Shown: positions 44,854 to 55,381, numbered from the stretch's first letter. The stretch: DNA of 64,000 nt from Neptunomonas qingdaonensis (GCF_900113275.1 NZ_FOOU01000002.1:62001-126000), one strand, 5' to 3'. Notes: a model not told the origin generated them from the sequence alone. A program made the numbers and translations.

Positions 44854-46041
44854 TTAATGATTAGTATTTTCTATTATTTTTTGAAATATCTTAAACTGGC
44901 CATCAGAGGTACTATCCCATGTGAATTTTTCAGCATGTAATCTTGTAGTAATTCTAGTTTTTGGTGCATTCAATACATCTACAATTCCATCTCTAATCCC
45001 TTCGATATTTCTCTCAACCAGTATCCCTGCATCAATTGAAGTAACTACTTCTGGTGTACCCCAAACTTTAGTTGCAACGACGGGCGTCCCACAAGACATA
45101 GACTCAAGCAATACATTGGCCCATCCTTCTCTACTTGAAGCTAGAACCATCAAATCTGCTAGCCCATAATACTCAATAAGAGCCTCTTGTTGTAATGCTC
45201 CCGTAAATAGTACTCTTTCTTCTAGTTCTAAATCTGTTACTAACCGCTTCAGAATCCTCAGATCAGGACCGTCACCGATGATGATAAGGGTTACGTCTTC
45301 TATTTCTGTGATTGCTTTTATGATCAAATGATGACCCTTACGCTCCACCAGCCCACCAACTGACAATATGACTTTTCCTATTAGTTCGTACTTTTCTTTC
45401 AGTTTTTTTTGTGCATTCTCATCAATGAATTTAAATTTCTCCACATCAACACCGTTACGCAGCACTGTAACTTTTTGTTCATCCGCTCCAATCGCCACCA
45501 TTTCATCTTTTAGTGCTTGGCAAACTGCCATCATATGTTTTGATTTTGAAAATACATATTGAATAAGTTTTCTGGGAAAATAATCTTTCGGTATTAAATT
45601 AATATCCGTCCCGCGGGACGTACAAACAAAGGGGATCTTAATGAAAATATTAGCGACTGCTATTGCCACACCATCTGGATAAAAATAATGACCGTCAATT
45701 AAATCAAAAATCATACCCTTTTTTTCCAAACGTCTTATTGTCATCACTAATGTAAATGCCAAAAAAAATGGGGTTAATAACATTCCGATTTTTGGTATGA
45801 CGATGTATTTAGGGTGGTAAATTTTAATTCCATTTCTAACTTCTTCTTCTGAGACCCCTTTAAATTTCTCATAGCCACCGACTCCTTTTACAAAAGAAGG
45901 CAACCATGGAACAGGCGCTATCACTGCTGATTCGATTTCTGAAAATTTTTCTCTTAATTTGCACAATCTATTTTCAACAAAAATACCATGTTTCTGATCC
46001 ATATTATTTGGATACAATGTTGATATCGTTAGTATTTTCAA
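44854..46041 (-). CDS. Glycosyltransferase, GT4
   Basis: 395 aa GT-B. MKILTISTLYPNNMDQKHGIFVE at the N-terminus, FDLIDGHYFYPDGVAIA, VLRNGVDVEKF, ILSVGGLVERKGHHLIIKAI (donor phosphate site), and the EX7E-like REGWANVLLESMSCGTPVVAT. Start codon is TTG 46041 with AAGGCGG 6 nt before it. Probably adds one sugar of the repeat unit. Confidence 0.88.
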   Translation of the reverse strand: MKILTISTLYPNNMDQKHGIFVENRLCKLREKFSEIESAVIAPVPWLPSFVKGVGGYEKFKGVSEEEVRNGIKIYHPKYIVIPKIGMLLTPFFLAFTLVMTIRRLEKKGMIFDLIDGHYFYPDGVAIAVANIFIKIPFVCTSRGTDINLIPKDYFPRKLIQYVFSKSKHMMAVCQALKDEMVAIGADEQKVTVLRNGVDVEKFKFIDENAQKKLKEKYELIGKVILSVGGLVERKGHHLIIKAITEIEDVTLIIIGDGPDLRILKRLVTDLELEERVLFTGALQQEALIEYYGLADLMVLASSREGWANVLLESMSCGTPVVATKVWGTPEVVTSIDAGILVERNIEGIRDGIVDVLNAPKTRITTRLHAEKFTWDSTSDGQFKIFQKIIENTNH

Positions 46042-46090
46042 TACTTTCCGCCTTCACATACTAATTAATAAAAACATATTATTTAATTTA

Positions 46091-47299
46091 TTACTGCTTT
46101 TTCATTAATGCCGGATACACATCATTATAGTAATTTACACTGACCGGCCAGTTACGCTGCTCTTCAACATATTTTCGACCTTGTAGCTTGTAAGATGTCC
46201 AATCACTCTGCTGATCTAGCAGATCCAGCACAACACGGGCCAGGACCATTGGATCGCCCGCTTTAAACAAGCGGCCGGTTATACCATCCTTAATCAGCTC
46301 TTTATGTCCGCCTACATCAGACGCTATAACCAACTTACCTTGCGCCATGGCTTCCAATGGTTTCAATGGTGTTACTAATTCAGTAAGACGCATGGCTAAA
46401 CGTGGATAAATAAGAATATCTACCAAGCTGTAGTATGACTGTACATCGGTATGCGGCACACGCCCGGTGGTTATTACAAAATCTTGCAGATTAAGGGCTT
46501 TGATTTTTTCGTGTATTAAATCATTTTGCAGACCGCCACCTACCAATAACAATCGTATATCCGCGTTATTTCGAATAATCTCAGGGAGAGCATCTAGCAG
46601 TAGTAGCAAGCCTTCATATGCATAAAAGGAACCGATAAACCCCAAGACTGTTTTACCTTGCAGGCCAAGTTCGTCAAGACGTGCAGTGTCCCGACATGTG
46701 ATCACACTAAAGGTATCGATGTCCACAGCATTAGGTATAACGGTAATTTTATTATTTGGGATACCTCGTCCTTTTATATCTTTGCGCAAACCTTCACAAA
46801 TGGTTGTGACCGCATCAGCATGTTTAAAGACATAGGTTTCCAATGCACGGCTCAGCTTATAGCGGATACCATCCTCTTTGCATGTACCGTGGTCGACAGC
46901 TGCATCTTCCCAAAAACCCCGGCATTCATAGACAACAGGTATTCCATATTTGCGTCCTGCGCGTAACGCCGCTAACCCCGTTAAGGCAGGTGAGTGCGCA
47001 TGCAAGATGTCCGGCTTCGTTTTTTCTATAACTTCACCAACACGTTTTGTTAACTGATTAATAATCGCGAGTTGATTGAGAAACGGAAGTTTATCCATTA
47101 TCGATAACTTAAGCGGTGTTCTATAAAAAAGAAACTCTTCTACTTTTTCTATGGGCGGCGATGCAACTGTGTGTTTACCTGAAGTAACATGTTCTGTTTC
47201 CCACCCCATTGCACGTTGCTGCTTTAAAATAGACCGCGTTCGGAATGTATAACCACTGTGTAATGGAATTGAATGATCTAGAATATGTAGTATTTTCAC
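46091..47299 (-). CDS. Exosortase A-associated glycosyltransferase (Daro_2409/TIGR04063 family)
   Basis: 402 aa GT4. Its opening MKILHILDHSIPLHSGYTFRTR is the diagnostic start of this exosortase-A-associated family. Later VVYECRGFWEDAAVDHGTCKED, VIPNAVDIDTF, LGFIGSFYAYEGLLLLLDALPE, MRLTELVTPLKPLEAMAQGKLVIASDVGG. Start is GTG 47299 with AAGGA ~10 nt upstream. Follows amidotransferase 1 by 24 bp in the core operon. Confidence 0.92.
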   Translation of the reverse strand: MKILHILDHSIPLHSGYTFRTRSILKQQRAMGWETEHVTSGKHTVASPPIEKVEEFLFYRTPLKLSIMDKLPFLNQLAIINQLTKRVGEVIEKTKPDILHAHSPALTGLAALRAGRKYGIPVVYECRGFWEDAAVDHGTCKEDGIRYKLSRALETYVFKHADAVTTICEGLRKDIKGRGIPNNKITVIPNAVDIDTFSVITCRDTARLDELGLQGKTVLGFIGSFYAYEGLLLLLDALPEIIRNNADIRLLLVGGGLQNDLIHEKIKALNLQDFVITTGRVPHTDVQSYYSLVDILIYPRLAMRLTELVTPLKPLEAMAQGKLVIASDVGGHKELIKDGITGRLFKAGDPMVLARVVLDLLDQQSDWTSYKLQGRKYVEEQRNWPVSVNYYNDVYPALMKKQ

Positions 47300-47323
47300 G
47301 TGTTATCTTTCCTTATCACTACA

Positions 47324-49225
47324 TCAAGCCGCTGATTCAAGCTCACGCTCTAGAAAGGCATTAAACATCAACAGTGACCAAATAATCACACTATAATCAC
47401 GGGCACCGCTCTGATGCTGCCTAATCACTTTTTCAATATATTCCATATTGAAAAAACCGCTTTGTCGTATGGTCTCACCGAGCAGGCTGAGATGGATTTT
47501 TTCCTTTAAAGGTCCACGAAACCACTTTGCCAACGGGACACCAAAGCCCATTTTATCCCGGTATAACACATCATTAGGCAGGTAAGGCTCAAGCGAGGAT
47601 TTCAGAATATATTTTCCCTCTTGTCCTTTTAATTTGATGTTAGAAGGTAAGCCTGAGACCCACTCGATAAACTTGTGATCAAGCAAAGGGACACGAACTT
47701 CCAGTGCATGCGCCATACTGGCACGATCTACTTTTGTTAGGATATCGCCGACCAAGTAGGTTTTCATATCTAGGTACTGAATAAGTGATAAAGGGTCTTG
47801 GGTTGGTGATTTCGCTACATAATGATTAAAGACTTCAATTGATTTATAACCTTTCAAAGCAGCTTTTAGCTGGTCACTGAATAACAAATTACGTTGCTCT
47901 TCTGATAACAAAGAAACAGTATGCAGATAAGCCTCTACCGAGCTACGGGCTAGACCCTGGAATGTAGTTTTTGCTCTGAACACTCGCGGTGCCCAATCAG
48001 CCTTAGGGTAAAACTTACCTAATAACCCAAACACTGGCCTCCTGATGCTGAGAGGAATTGCCGCTCGTATTTTTTCTTCGTTCATATGCCAACGGTAGCG
48101 ACGGTAACCAGCAAAATTCTCATCGCCACCATCGCCTGAAAGCGCTACGGTAACTTGGCTCTTTGCTAATTGGCATACGCGGTAAGTTGGTATGGCTGAA
48201 CTATCTGCATAAGGCTCGTCATATAAATCGACCAGCGTATCCAGTAGGTCAAAGTCATCGCTGCTGACCAGCCCTTCATAGTGATCGGTTTTATACTGAT
48301 TAGCGACCTGCTTAGCAAACTCAGTTTCGTTAAACTGCTTTACATCAAATCCAATGGCGCAGGTATGAACGGGTTTATCCTGTAACTGTGCCATCATGGC
48401 TACTATCGCGCTAGAATCGACACCGCCAGATAAAAAAGCACCTAAAGGCACATCTGCTACCATTCGGATCTTAACTGCTTCTCTCATGCGTTCAACAAGG
48501 TCTGCTTTTAAAGCTACTTCTGAGGTGTACTCGACTGGAATAAAAGGAATGTCCCAATACTCTTTGGACTGTGGAAGCACAGAGCCACTTTTAATAAGCA
48601 AAGTGTGACCTGGACGAAGCTTGTAAACCTGTTTGAAAATTGTTTTAGGCTCAGGGACATAGCCAAACGTAAAGTAATCTTCAATTGAGGTAGGATCAAT
48701 CTCACGAGGAAGGTTGTCGAGCGTTTTCAGTGCTTTAAGCTCTGAGCTGAACGCGAAGATACCATCTGCTAATGCGGAATAATAGAGGGGTTTTATGCCT
48801 AAACGATCACGTGCAAGAAACAGGCTTTGTTGATTCCTATCCCAAATAGCAAACGCAAACATTCCTCTAAAACGCTCTACACAAGCCTCACCCCACTCTT
48901 CCCATGCATGCACTATGACTTCGGTATCGCAGTGTGTTTTAAAAACATGGCCACACGCTTTGAGCTCTTCAGACAATGAAGGAAAGTTATAAATCTCACC
49001 ATTATAGGTGACGACAACAGAACCATCTTCATTGAACAACGGTTGTTGACCACTGGACAAATCTATAATGGAGAGTCGACGATGCCCAAGCCCGACTCCA
49101 GGCTCAATATGAATGCCCCCCTCATCTGGCCCACGATGATATTGGGTTTCGTTCATACGTGATATTAATTCACGCGTGAACTCTCTTTTGCCTGTTAAGT
49201 CAAAAACGCCGACGATTCCACACAT
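47324..49225 (-). CDS. XrtA/PEP-CTERM system amidotransferase 1 (asparagine synthase family, TIGR03108)
   Basis: 633 aa, both halves intact. It begins MCGIVGVFDLTG, so Cys2 is available as the glutaminase nucleophile, followed by YHRGPDEGG and GLGHRRLSIID. The synthetase half has FLSGGVDSSAIVAMMA, DEPYADSSAIPTYRV, VALSGDGGDENFAGYRRY, KMGFGVPLAKWF. It should form an amide from glutamine on a sugar carboxylate or similar group. Regular core member, between stp2 and the Daro_2409-type transferase. Compare the gene at 28171, which lacks the Cys. Confidence 0.92.
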   Translation of the reverse strand: MCGIVGVFDLTGKREFTRELISRMNETQYHRGPDEGGIHIEPGVGLGHRRLSIIDLSSGQQPLFNEDGSVVVTYNGEIYNFPSLSEELKACGHVFKTHCDTEVIVHAWEEWGEACVERFRGMFAFAIWDRNQQSLFLARDRLGIKPLYYSALADGIFAFSSELKALKTLDNLPREIDPTSIEDYFTFGYVPEPKTIFKQVYKLRPGHTLLIKSGSVLPQSKEYWDIPFIPVEYTSEVALKADLVERMREAVKIRMVADVPLGAFLSGGVDSSAIVAMMAQLQDKPVHTCAIGFDVKQFNETEFAKQVANQYKTDHYEGLVSSDDFDLLDTLVDLYDEPYADSSAIPTYRVCQLAKSQVTVALSGDGGDENFAGYRRYRWHMNEEKIRAAIPLSIRRPVFGLLGKFYPKADWAPRVFRAKTTFQGLARSSVEAYLHTVSLLSEEQRNLLFSDQLKAALKGYKSIEVFNHYVAKSPTQDPLSLIQYLDMKTYLVGDILTKVDRASMAHALEVRVPLLDHKFIEWVSGLPSNIKLKGQEGKYILKSSLEPYLPNDVLYRDKMGFGVPLAKWFRGPLKEKIHLSLLGETIRQSGFFNMEYIEKVIRQHQSGARDYSVIIWSLLMFNAFLERELESAA

Positions 49226-49275
49226 CGATTATCAATATCCTTTTATATCACTCAGGCACAACGACTTAATCAGAA

Positions 49276-50424
49276 TTACTGAAGTAACTCATCATAAACG
49301 GCCAAATAATTCGTTACAGTTACATCCCAATCGAACTGGTTATTCACTTTTTCTAATCCTGCCGTCCCCATTGCAGATAATTCTTCGGGGGCATCTATCA
49401 ATCCCTGTAAAACTTTAGCCAACTCATCAACATCACCTACCGGCACTAAACAACCTGTGCGGTTATCATCAACCAATTCGGGGTTTCCGCCAACTCGCGT
49501 CGCAACAATCGGCAACCCGGTCGCCATTGCTTCAAGAACTGTATTTGAAATTCCCTCACCTAGTGAAGGCAGAACAAATATATTCATTGTTCTAAGCAAG
49601 TCAGGGATATCCTTCCTATCTCCAGACAACCATACCTTTGATTCTAGGCCTAATAAACTGACTCGCTCCTTTAGTGTTTGATAAAGAGGTCCATCCCCGA
49701 CAATAACAAGGCGCAATTTATCGGATTTACTTATCTCTTTCTTCACTAAAACATTGAATGCGTTGATGAGAGATACCTGATCTTTTACTGCTGCTACTCG
49801 TCCTACTGTACCTATTATCAGGCAATCTTCATCAGCAAACTTCGGAGGTAATATATCCTTTCCCGTGTCGCCAAATGACTGATGGAAACGCGTTAAATCA
49901 ACTCCGTTATACAATTGCCGGATCTTCTTTTTAGGCACCTTAACCGTTTCCAGTAACCAACCCTCAAGATCCTGGCTTACCGCAATATAACGATGAATCA
50001 GACAGCTCATCATTTTACGTAAACGGTTGTATTTTTTATTTTGCCCATGCAAGTCATAGATATCACGGCCATGCTCACCATGCACTCGTTTAACACCTGG
50101 CAATATCAATGTTAATACTTGCATCTCAAGCGCGGCCAGATTTCGCGTATGCACGATATCAGGCTTAAGCTTCCAAAGCAGTTTTTGAAGACGCCAATAA
50201 ACACCCAGATCATGCCCTTCTTTTTTATTCAGCTCTATCACGCTTACATCGGGAGCGGCAATGCGGCTGGCAAAATCAGTAGCATGCGTCAGGCAGATAA
50301 TCACATGCCTATATCTGTCAGCTGGCATGCGATTAATAATATTAACAAGCCCATTTTCCAAACCACCCGTTCCTAATGCATAGATGATGTGGACAACCAG
50401 CGCGGGCCTTTTACCTATAGCCAT
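49276..50424 (-). CDS. PEP-CTERM/XrtA-associated sugar transferase stp2 (TIGR03088)
   Basis: 382 aa GT4. Typical family opening VVHIIYALGTGGLENGLVNIINRMP, then HTRNLAALEMQV, VHGEHGRDIYDLHG, LYNGVDLTRFHQ, IIGTVGRVAAVKDQVSLINAF, SLGEGISNTVLEAMATGLPIVATRVGGNPELV. The ATG shares the TAATG with the exosortase stop, so translation is coupled. Confidence 0.92.
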   Translation of the reverse strand: MAIGKRPALVVHIIYALGTGGLENGLVNIINRMPADRYRHVIICLTHATDFASRIAAPDVSVIELNKKEGHDLGVYWRLQKLLWKLKPDIVHTRNLAALEMQVLTLILPGVKRVHGEHGRDIYDLHGQNKKYNRLRKMMSCLIHRYIAVSQDLEGWLLETVKVPKKKIRQLYNGVDLTRFHQSFGDTGKDILPPKFADEDCLIIGTVGRVAAVKDQVSLINAFNVLVKKEISKSDKLRLVIVGDGPLYQTLKERVSLLGLESKVWLSGDRKDIPDLLRTMNIFVLPSLGEGISNTVLEAMATGLPIVATRVGGNPELVDDNRTGCLVPVGDVDELAKVLQGLIDAPEELSAMGTAGLEKVNNQFDWDVTVTNYLAVYDELLQ

Positions 50425-51986
50425 TACTGAGGACCGGCTGCTTTGTCGATACTTCTTTCTACATCAGGCATGATTTCGCTAATAAAATTTTGTAGAAGTG
50501 CTGCACGTTCAGTTTCCTTTAATTTTTCATCATAAGGAATAGCAACGATTATTTTCCCTGCATCTGAACGACTGAATGAAATTTTTGCCACACCTTCAAG
50601 CAACTTAGCCACATATTTATTGGCCGTATAATATTCACCTATACGGTACCACGACCACACCAGTAATTGGACATCGGGGCCTTTTATAAAAGTTTCGTCA
50701 ACGTTAACCTGTTTGGAAGCAATATTTATATTCACCTTCTGTTGATGAATTATTCTCCAATCATCCAAATCAGGATCTAATAAGACATTTCTCCAGTTAA
50801 TAAGTTCGGCACCTTGCTCTTGAGTAAAGTAATACTGCAAGTACAATCCAATATTTGTATCTTCTTTTCGAAAATACTGATTCAGTTTGTCTGCACCAAC
50901 ACTAACTGGTTCCCACTCCCAATGTCTGCTCTCTATCACTGTCCAGTTTTCAGAAGCAGTGACAGGTTCAATACCAGAAGTGGTTTGATTAACTTCCTGT
51001 TTCTCGATCTCATAAGCAAAAACTGGCCAAAATCCAATCAATACAATGGCTACAATACAGCTTTGTATCGCCTGCTTAAGACCACTAGTTTGTTTTGATT
51101 GCACTACCATTTGTTTTGAATTTGGTTTGTTGTCTATATCCTCATCTCTGAACCGGGAACCAATCATAATTAATATAAAAATCACAATACCGAAAAATAC
51201 CCAACCATAAACAAGATGATCAACACCTGTTGCCACTGTCATATCGCTGACATGACCAAGCATTACAATTATATATGCCCTTAAACCATTAGCGATGATA
51301 GGTACAATAATGGAGAAGGCTATGAAAATGAGACGCTTTTTGAGACTTGTATAAGTAAGATAGGAATACAAGCAACCTAATGTAAGCGATGCAATCAGAT
51401 AACGGATACCACTACAAGCCTCCACTACGGACCAGTTACCAGAGGGCAGAGTAAAAAAAAGCCCTTCCCTATATACAGGTATTCCTGTCAGTCTGACCAT
51501 AGCAACCGTGAAATCAGCGGTAAACTCCATCATCGCGGGCACTAAATCTTCACCAAAAGGGATCATAAACAGGAGAAATGCTAACGGAAACGCAATCGCC
51601 CACGCGATCCTATTACCCAGAATGGCCCAAACACCCGATATAAATGCTGCCACCCATGCGAACTGCTGAACGACAAGTGCATCAACCAAATAGCCAAATA
51701 ACCAAATAAAGCCGCAACCAGTAAGCGCAGTCATGCCTAACCATGAAGGTCTTGGCTGCTCGTATTGCAAATGCTCTCTTTTTTCCCATACTAACCAAAT
51801 AGAAATAGGTAGTATTAAAAATGCATGTGTAAAGGTTTCCGAACGCATCCAAATAGACAGCATCGATCCAAGCGTTTCATAAAATAAGGCTGTATACAGC
51901 AACAGATAAATGACGACTACTGGCAGAAAATAGCGCCAACCCGTTTGTTTCGAAATATCCATGTTATTTTTGGCGGCCATTGTCAT
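50424..51986 (-). CDS. xrtA: Exosortase A (XrtA) with C-terminal EpsI domain
   Basis: 520 aa. The N-terminal part (1-280) is the exosortase, with ~8 membrane spans and the catalytic residues Cys191 in VVEACSGIRYL, Arg236 in IIANGLRAYIIV and His257 in GVDHLVYGWVFFG. The C-terminal ~220 residues form the periplasmic EpsI/DUF3485 domain (IESRHWEWEPVSVGADKLNQYF, WYRIGEYYTANKY). The enzyme cleaves PEP-CTERM tails such as that of the protein at 14410. Overlaps stp1 (ATGA) and stp2 (TAATG), in the core operon. Confidence 0.96.
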   Translation of the reverse strand: MTMAAKNNMDISKQTGWRYFLPVVVIYLLLYTALFYETLGSMLSIWMRSETFTHAFLILPISIWLVWEKREHLQYEQPRPSWLGMTALTGCGFIWLFGYLVDALVVQQFAWVAAFISGVWAILGNRIAWAIAFPLAFLLFMIPFGEDLVPAMMEFTADFTVAMVRLTGIPVYREGLFFTLPSGNWSVVEACSGIRYLIASLTLGCLYSYLTYTSLKKRLIFIAFSIIVPIIANGLRAYIIVMLGHVSDMTVATGVDHLVYGWVFFGIVIFILIMIGSRFRDEDIDNKPNSKQMVVQSKQTSGLKQAIQSCIVAIVLIGFWPVFAYEIEKQEVNQTTSGIEPVTASENWTVIESRHWEWEPVSVGADKLNQYFRKEDTNIGLYLQYYFTQEQGAELINWRNVLLDPDLDDWRIIHQQKVNINIASKQVNVDETFIKGPDVQLLVWSWYRIGEYYTANKYVAKLLEGVAKISFSRSDAGKIIVAIPYDEKLKETERAALLQNFISEIMPDVERSIDKAAGPQ

Positions 51987-53206
51987 CGTTGTATTTCCTG
52001 ATTATTGCTTTCCAGCAAATCTATTACGGTGGGGAGACTTTCAGCCCAATTAAAGTCATTTTCAACCCGCTGCCTGGCAGCTGTACCCATTTTATCGAAT
52101 GAGTTATTTAGCACCTCATTCACTGCCTTAATATATTCATCGGCAGTGTCAGCGACGACTACCTCCAATCCATTTTCAGCATTTATACCTTCCAGACCCA
52201 GAGCACTGACAATGACAGTTTTTTCCATAGCCATCGCTTCTAAAACCTTATTCTGAATTCCTCGGGCAATCCTCATGGGAGCAACCGATGCACATGCATA
52301 GTGCAAATAGGGCCTTATATCTTCAACACGACCTGTCACTATGACGCCTTCAGTGAGGGCCAATTTAAGTACTTCATCATTAGGATTACTACCGACAATA
52401 TAAAAATGTATAGCAGGATTTGTTTGCCGTAAACGAGGAAAAACCTCTTTAACAAACCAACTAACCGCATCAATATTAGGCCAATAATCCATGGCACCGG
52501 TAAAGACAAGAGGAATAATTGCAGTTGCGTAGGGGTTAGAATAGCTATCAGAGGCTGAAAAGTAATGACTATCTACGCCATTATTGTAGTAACCAATCTT
52601 ATCCTGTGATGCTGGAAATTTAGTCCTGAACATCGCGGCTTCTGCCGACGAAACAAATAAACTTGCATCGAACGCTTCGACGGCCTGTTTTTCATACGCT
52701 AATAATGTGCGTGCTTCACGACGATAAACCCAGCTCATCGGCCAGCATTTCTTAGCTGAATATTGTTGCCATTTGTCTGAATCGATATCGACAATATCAA
52801 TAATTTTTTTGCTCAACTTAAGGTTTTTATCTGCTAAAAACTGTGCCATAACAGAAGATACAATCATGGCCTTCTCAATTTTGTGCGTTTTAATAGTTGA
52901 ACGCACCCATTTCTGTAATTCGTTACTCTGGTAGTAAGGTACAGAAAGTGCATCACCTGTAACAAAACCTTTGATGCATTTCAGCTTGGCTTTTAAGGGA
53001 TCCAGCTTAACGAAAAACGTTTCTTCACAAATTCCCTCTAAGTCCGATACATATTTCCAATCCAATGGATCGTCAACGAATGCACCTAAACAAACCCGAT
53101 AATGCTCTGTTAGAAATTTCAGTAAATGGTAAGCACGAATTTTATCTCCTTTATTAGGAGGATATGGAATTCGGTGGCATAGTAACAACATAGCAGGTTT
53201 CATCAA
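51983..53206 (-). CDS. PEP-CTERM/XrtA-associated sugar transferase stp1 (TIGR03087)
   Basis: 407 aa GT4. Opening LLLCHRIPYPPNKGDKIRAYHLLKFL is diagnostic. Also IDIVDIDSDKWQQYS, FVSSAEAAMFR, YYNNGVDSHYFS, PLVFTGAMDYWPNIDAV, ACASVAPMRIARGIQNKVLEAMAMEKTVIVS. ATGA overlaps on both sides with femAB-like and xrtA genes. Adds a repeat-unit sugar; donor unknown. Confidence 0.92.
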   Translation of the reverse strand: MMKPAMLLLCHRIPYPPNKGDKIRAYHLLKFLTEHYRVCLGAFVDDPLDWKYVSDLEGICEETFFVKLDPLKAKLKCIKGFVTGDALSVPYYQSNELQKWVRSTIKTHKIEKAMIVSSVMAQFLADKNLKLSKKIIDIVDIDSDKWQQYSAKKCWPMSWVYRREARTLLAYEKQAVEAFDASLFVSSAEAAMFRTKFPASQDKIGYYNNGVDSHYFSASDSYSNPYATAIIPLVFTGAMDYWPNIDAVSWFVKEVFPRLRQTNPAIHFYIVGSNPNDEVLKLALTEGVIVTGRVEDIRPYLHYACASVAPMRIARGIQNKVLEAMAMEKTVIVSALGLEGINAENGLEVVVADTADEYIKAVNEVLNNSFDKMGTAARQRVENDFNWAESLPTVIDLLESNNQEIQR

Positions 53207-54231
53207 CCTAAGCTCCTCGACAAAAGAGGGCCAAGTCTATTTGCTACAGGTAAAGGAAGCTTTTTCCATACATCAATAAAAAATTTATATTTTGGGTTAT
53301 TAGGATTGAGTTCTGGTATGGCATCCGCTTTTACCAGGTAGTATTCATAATGCAAAGGTTCAGGCTCAAACCCCCAGCCTTTCTTAAACAAATAAGGTCC
53401 GGTATCCGCTTTGCTCCTGCCAAAATCAAAAAGCTTTATACCTTCTTCACTGGAACGTCGCATCAACTCCCAATACATAAAGTCATGCGCTTTATGTGAC
53501 TTAGCGGACTCATAACTTCCTGCATAGTAAGGCAATACCTGATCTTTAAAGTAAAAACTCATCAAACCAGCAACATCCTGCCCTTCATGAGTAATCATCA
53601 GAACCCGACAATCACTCTTGAAGACTTCACGTAAAGTGCGAAAGTATTTCGCAGAAAAAACGGGAGTTCCTAAGTTTCGAACACTTTCAGCATAGGTGTT
53701 ATAAACACGTTCCCAGCCATCGTCTGATTCACTTAACAATCCATTTTTAATTCCCTGACGAATCATCGCTCGACGTTTTCTGGGGATGGCGCTCATGTTA
53801 GCGTCATTGTCCTCAGAAATAGAACGTCGAAACGTATAATAAAGAGATTTTTCTGGCCAGTTTCTGCCGGAACATTTTGAGTTTCTTAACTCAAGAGAAT
53901 CAACTTTTAGCCCATCAGCAAGCTTGCAGGCGGCCTCTATGAGGGCATCAGTTGCTTCTTTATTATCTGCAACAACACCACAGTAGACACAAAAGGGAAG
54001 CGACACTAAGTTATTACCAAATAACAGACTCTTAACCTGAGCTAAAGGCAAAATGCCCTCAATGAGCCCCTCTCTTTCTGCATAAAGAAAATGAACTTTA
54101 TGTCCATAGGCCTCTTCAAGAACGATTTTCCAGCCTGCACGATGAAAAAAAGTGGAATCGTCGCTCTTCTCAACAAATGCATCCCATCTTGATGAATCAT
54201 TATTTTTCAATTCCAAGACTGTGAGACTCAT
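53203..54231 (-). CDS. FemAB-related protein, PEP-CTERM system-associated (TIGR03019)
   Basis: 342 aa, GNAT/FemAB-type double fold. DSTFFHRAGWKIVLEEAYGHKVHFLYAE, LPFCVYCGVVADN, SAIPRKRRAMIRQGIKNGL, YAGSYESAKSHKAHDFMYWELMRRS and KLFDFGRSKADTGPYLFKKGWGFEPEPLHYEY are family landmarks. FemAB proteins transfer aminoacyl or acyl groups; here probably to the EPS (inference). No separate terminator before the deacetylase gene 95 bp upstream. Confidence 0.9.
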   Translation of the reverse strand: MSLTVLELKNNDSSRWDAFVEKSDDSTFFHRAGWKIVLEEAYGHKVHFLYAEREGLIEGILPLAQVKSLLFGNNLVSLPFCVYCGVVADNKEATDALIEAACKLADGLKVDSLELRNSKCSGRNWPEKSLYYTFRRSISEDNDANMSAIPRKRRAMIRQGIKNGLLSESDDGWERVYNTYAESVRNLGTPVFSAKYFRTLREVFKSDCRVLMITHEGQDVAGLMSFYFKDQVLPYYAGSYESAKSHKAHDFMYWELMRRSSEEGIKLFDFGRSKADTGPYLFKKGWGFEPEPLHYEYYLVKADAIPELNPNNPKYKFFIDVWKKLPLPVANRLGPLLSRSLG

Positions 54232-54326
54232 AGGTACTCCATTACAAAATTTTCTATTAGGTATTGTTACCTGGCACTACACATATTAATCAAAACCGAG
54301 AGTTCGATACTGAACAGATGGAATCA

Positions 54327-55187
54327 CTAGCGTTTAGACACTTCATCGAGAAATATTTCATCCATCCGCCCCCACCTGAAATCTTGTAAGAGGCTTTCTA
54401 AACGGCCATGCATTTTGCCTAAATTAAGGTAGTGTCTGAATCGAGTCTTCAGCGAAATATTATCAATTTTTGGTTGATAAGGGTCAATTTCCCATGGATG
54501 AAAATAAAAATTACACGGCATCTTTTCATCTTTATTAACCTTCGTAAGAGCCCATTTAGTAAACTCATAAGGAAATAAACGAAACCAGCCCCCTCCCCCA
54601 CAATTAATATTGCGAGAAAAAACAGGGATTGTTGTAACAGGAATTTCCAATAACCGACCACCCGCCGCTGGAAAAGCAAAACGAGATGAGTCAGGCATTC
54701 CATAATGGTCATGCCTAATCGGCACAATACTGGAACTGTACAAATGACCTTCGTCTGCAAGTATATCCAGTGCCCAAAGATTCTCTGCACAAATGGAATA
54801 ACTCGGGGCTCGATACCCTTTTACAGCGCAACCCGCCACATCTTCGAGTATTGCTTTAGCACGTTTAATATCTTCTCTGAATTCATCTTTACTCTGGCTT
54901 GTAGCACGCTGATGATCCCAACCATGGCTGGCTATTTCATGCCCTTGCTCAATAATCCTTCCTATCATTGAAGGATAACGTTCAGCTAGCCAACCCAATG
55001 TAAAGAACGTCGCTTTAGTATTATGTGCTGCAAATAATGTCAGGATTCGATCTGTATTTTCCTCTACCCGGCTTGCATGGTTCGCCCAATCATTTCGAGT
55101 GATATGCTTTTCAAAAGCTGATACTTGAAAATAGTCTTCGACATCTACAGTCATCGCATTGATGACCGACCTATCAACTTCTGACAT
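54327..55187 (-). CDS. XrtA-associated polysaccharide deacetylase (DUF3473, TIGR03006)
   Basis: 286 aa from ATG 55187 (an upstream GTG 55211 is open but has no ribosome site). NodB-type fold: MTVDVEDYFQVSAFE supplies the Asp pair, ATFFTLGWLAERYP follows, EIASHGWDHQ gives HxxxH, then GYRAPSYSICAENLWALDILADEG and the DUF3473 part GGGGWFRLFPY, FYFHPWEIDPYQPK. Removes acetyl groups from the EPS. Core operon member; 95 bp upstream of femAB. Confidence 0.9.
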   Translation of the reverse strand: MSEVDRSVINAMTVDVEDYFQVSAFEKHITRNDWANHASRVEENTDRILTLFAAHNTKATFFTLGWLAERYPSMIGRIIEQGHEIASHGWDHQRATSQSKDEFREDIKRAKAILEDVAGCAVKGYRAPSYSICAENLWALDILADEGHLYSSSIVPIRHDHYGMPDSSRFAFPAAGGRLLEIPVTTIPVFSRNINCGGGGWFRLFPYEFTKWALTKVNKDEKMPCNFYFHPWEIDPYQPKIDNISLKTRFRHYLNLGKMHGRLESLLQDFRWGRMDEIFLDEVSKR

Positions 55188-55381
55188 AAATAACACTCTA
55201 TATTCAGGCACTTAGAAAATTAAAGTTTTTACACGGAGAAACGGCTATATACAACTAAGAAAGCCATAAACAAACCCAACCTATAGCTTGACCTAACAGA
55301 TAGTTGAATCCAGTAATAAGGCTAATGAAGGATCACACTATGAAAATAAAAATTGCGCCATGATGAAAAAACCATCTGCAT

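Noticed and set aside
54281-54300. TGGCAC on the plus strand near the FemAB start as a possible RpoN site
   Set aside because: No GC at the -12 spacing and it points away from a gene on that strand.
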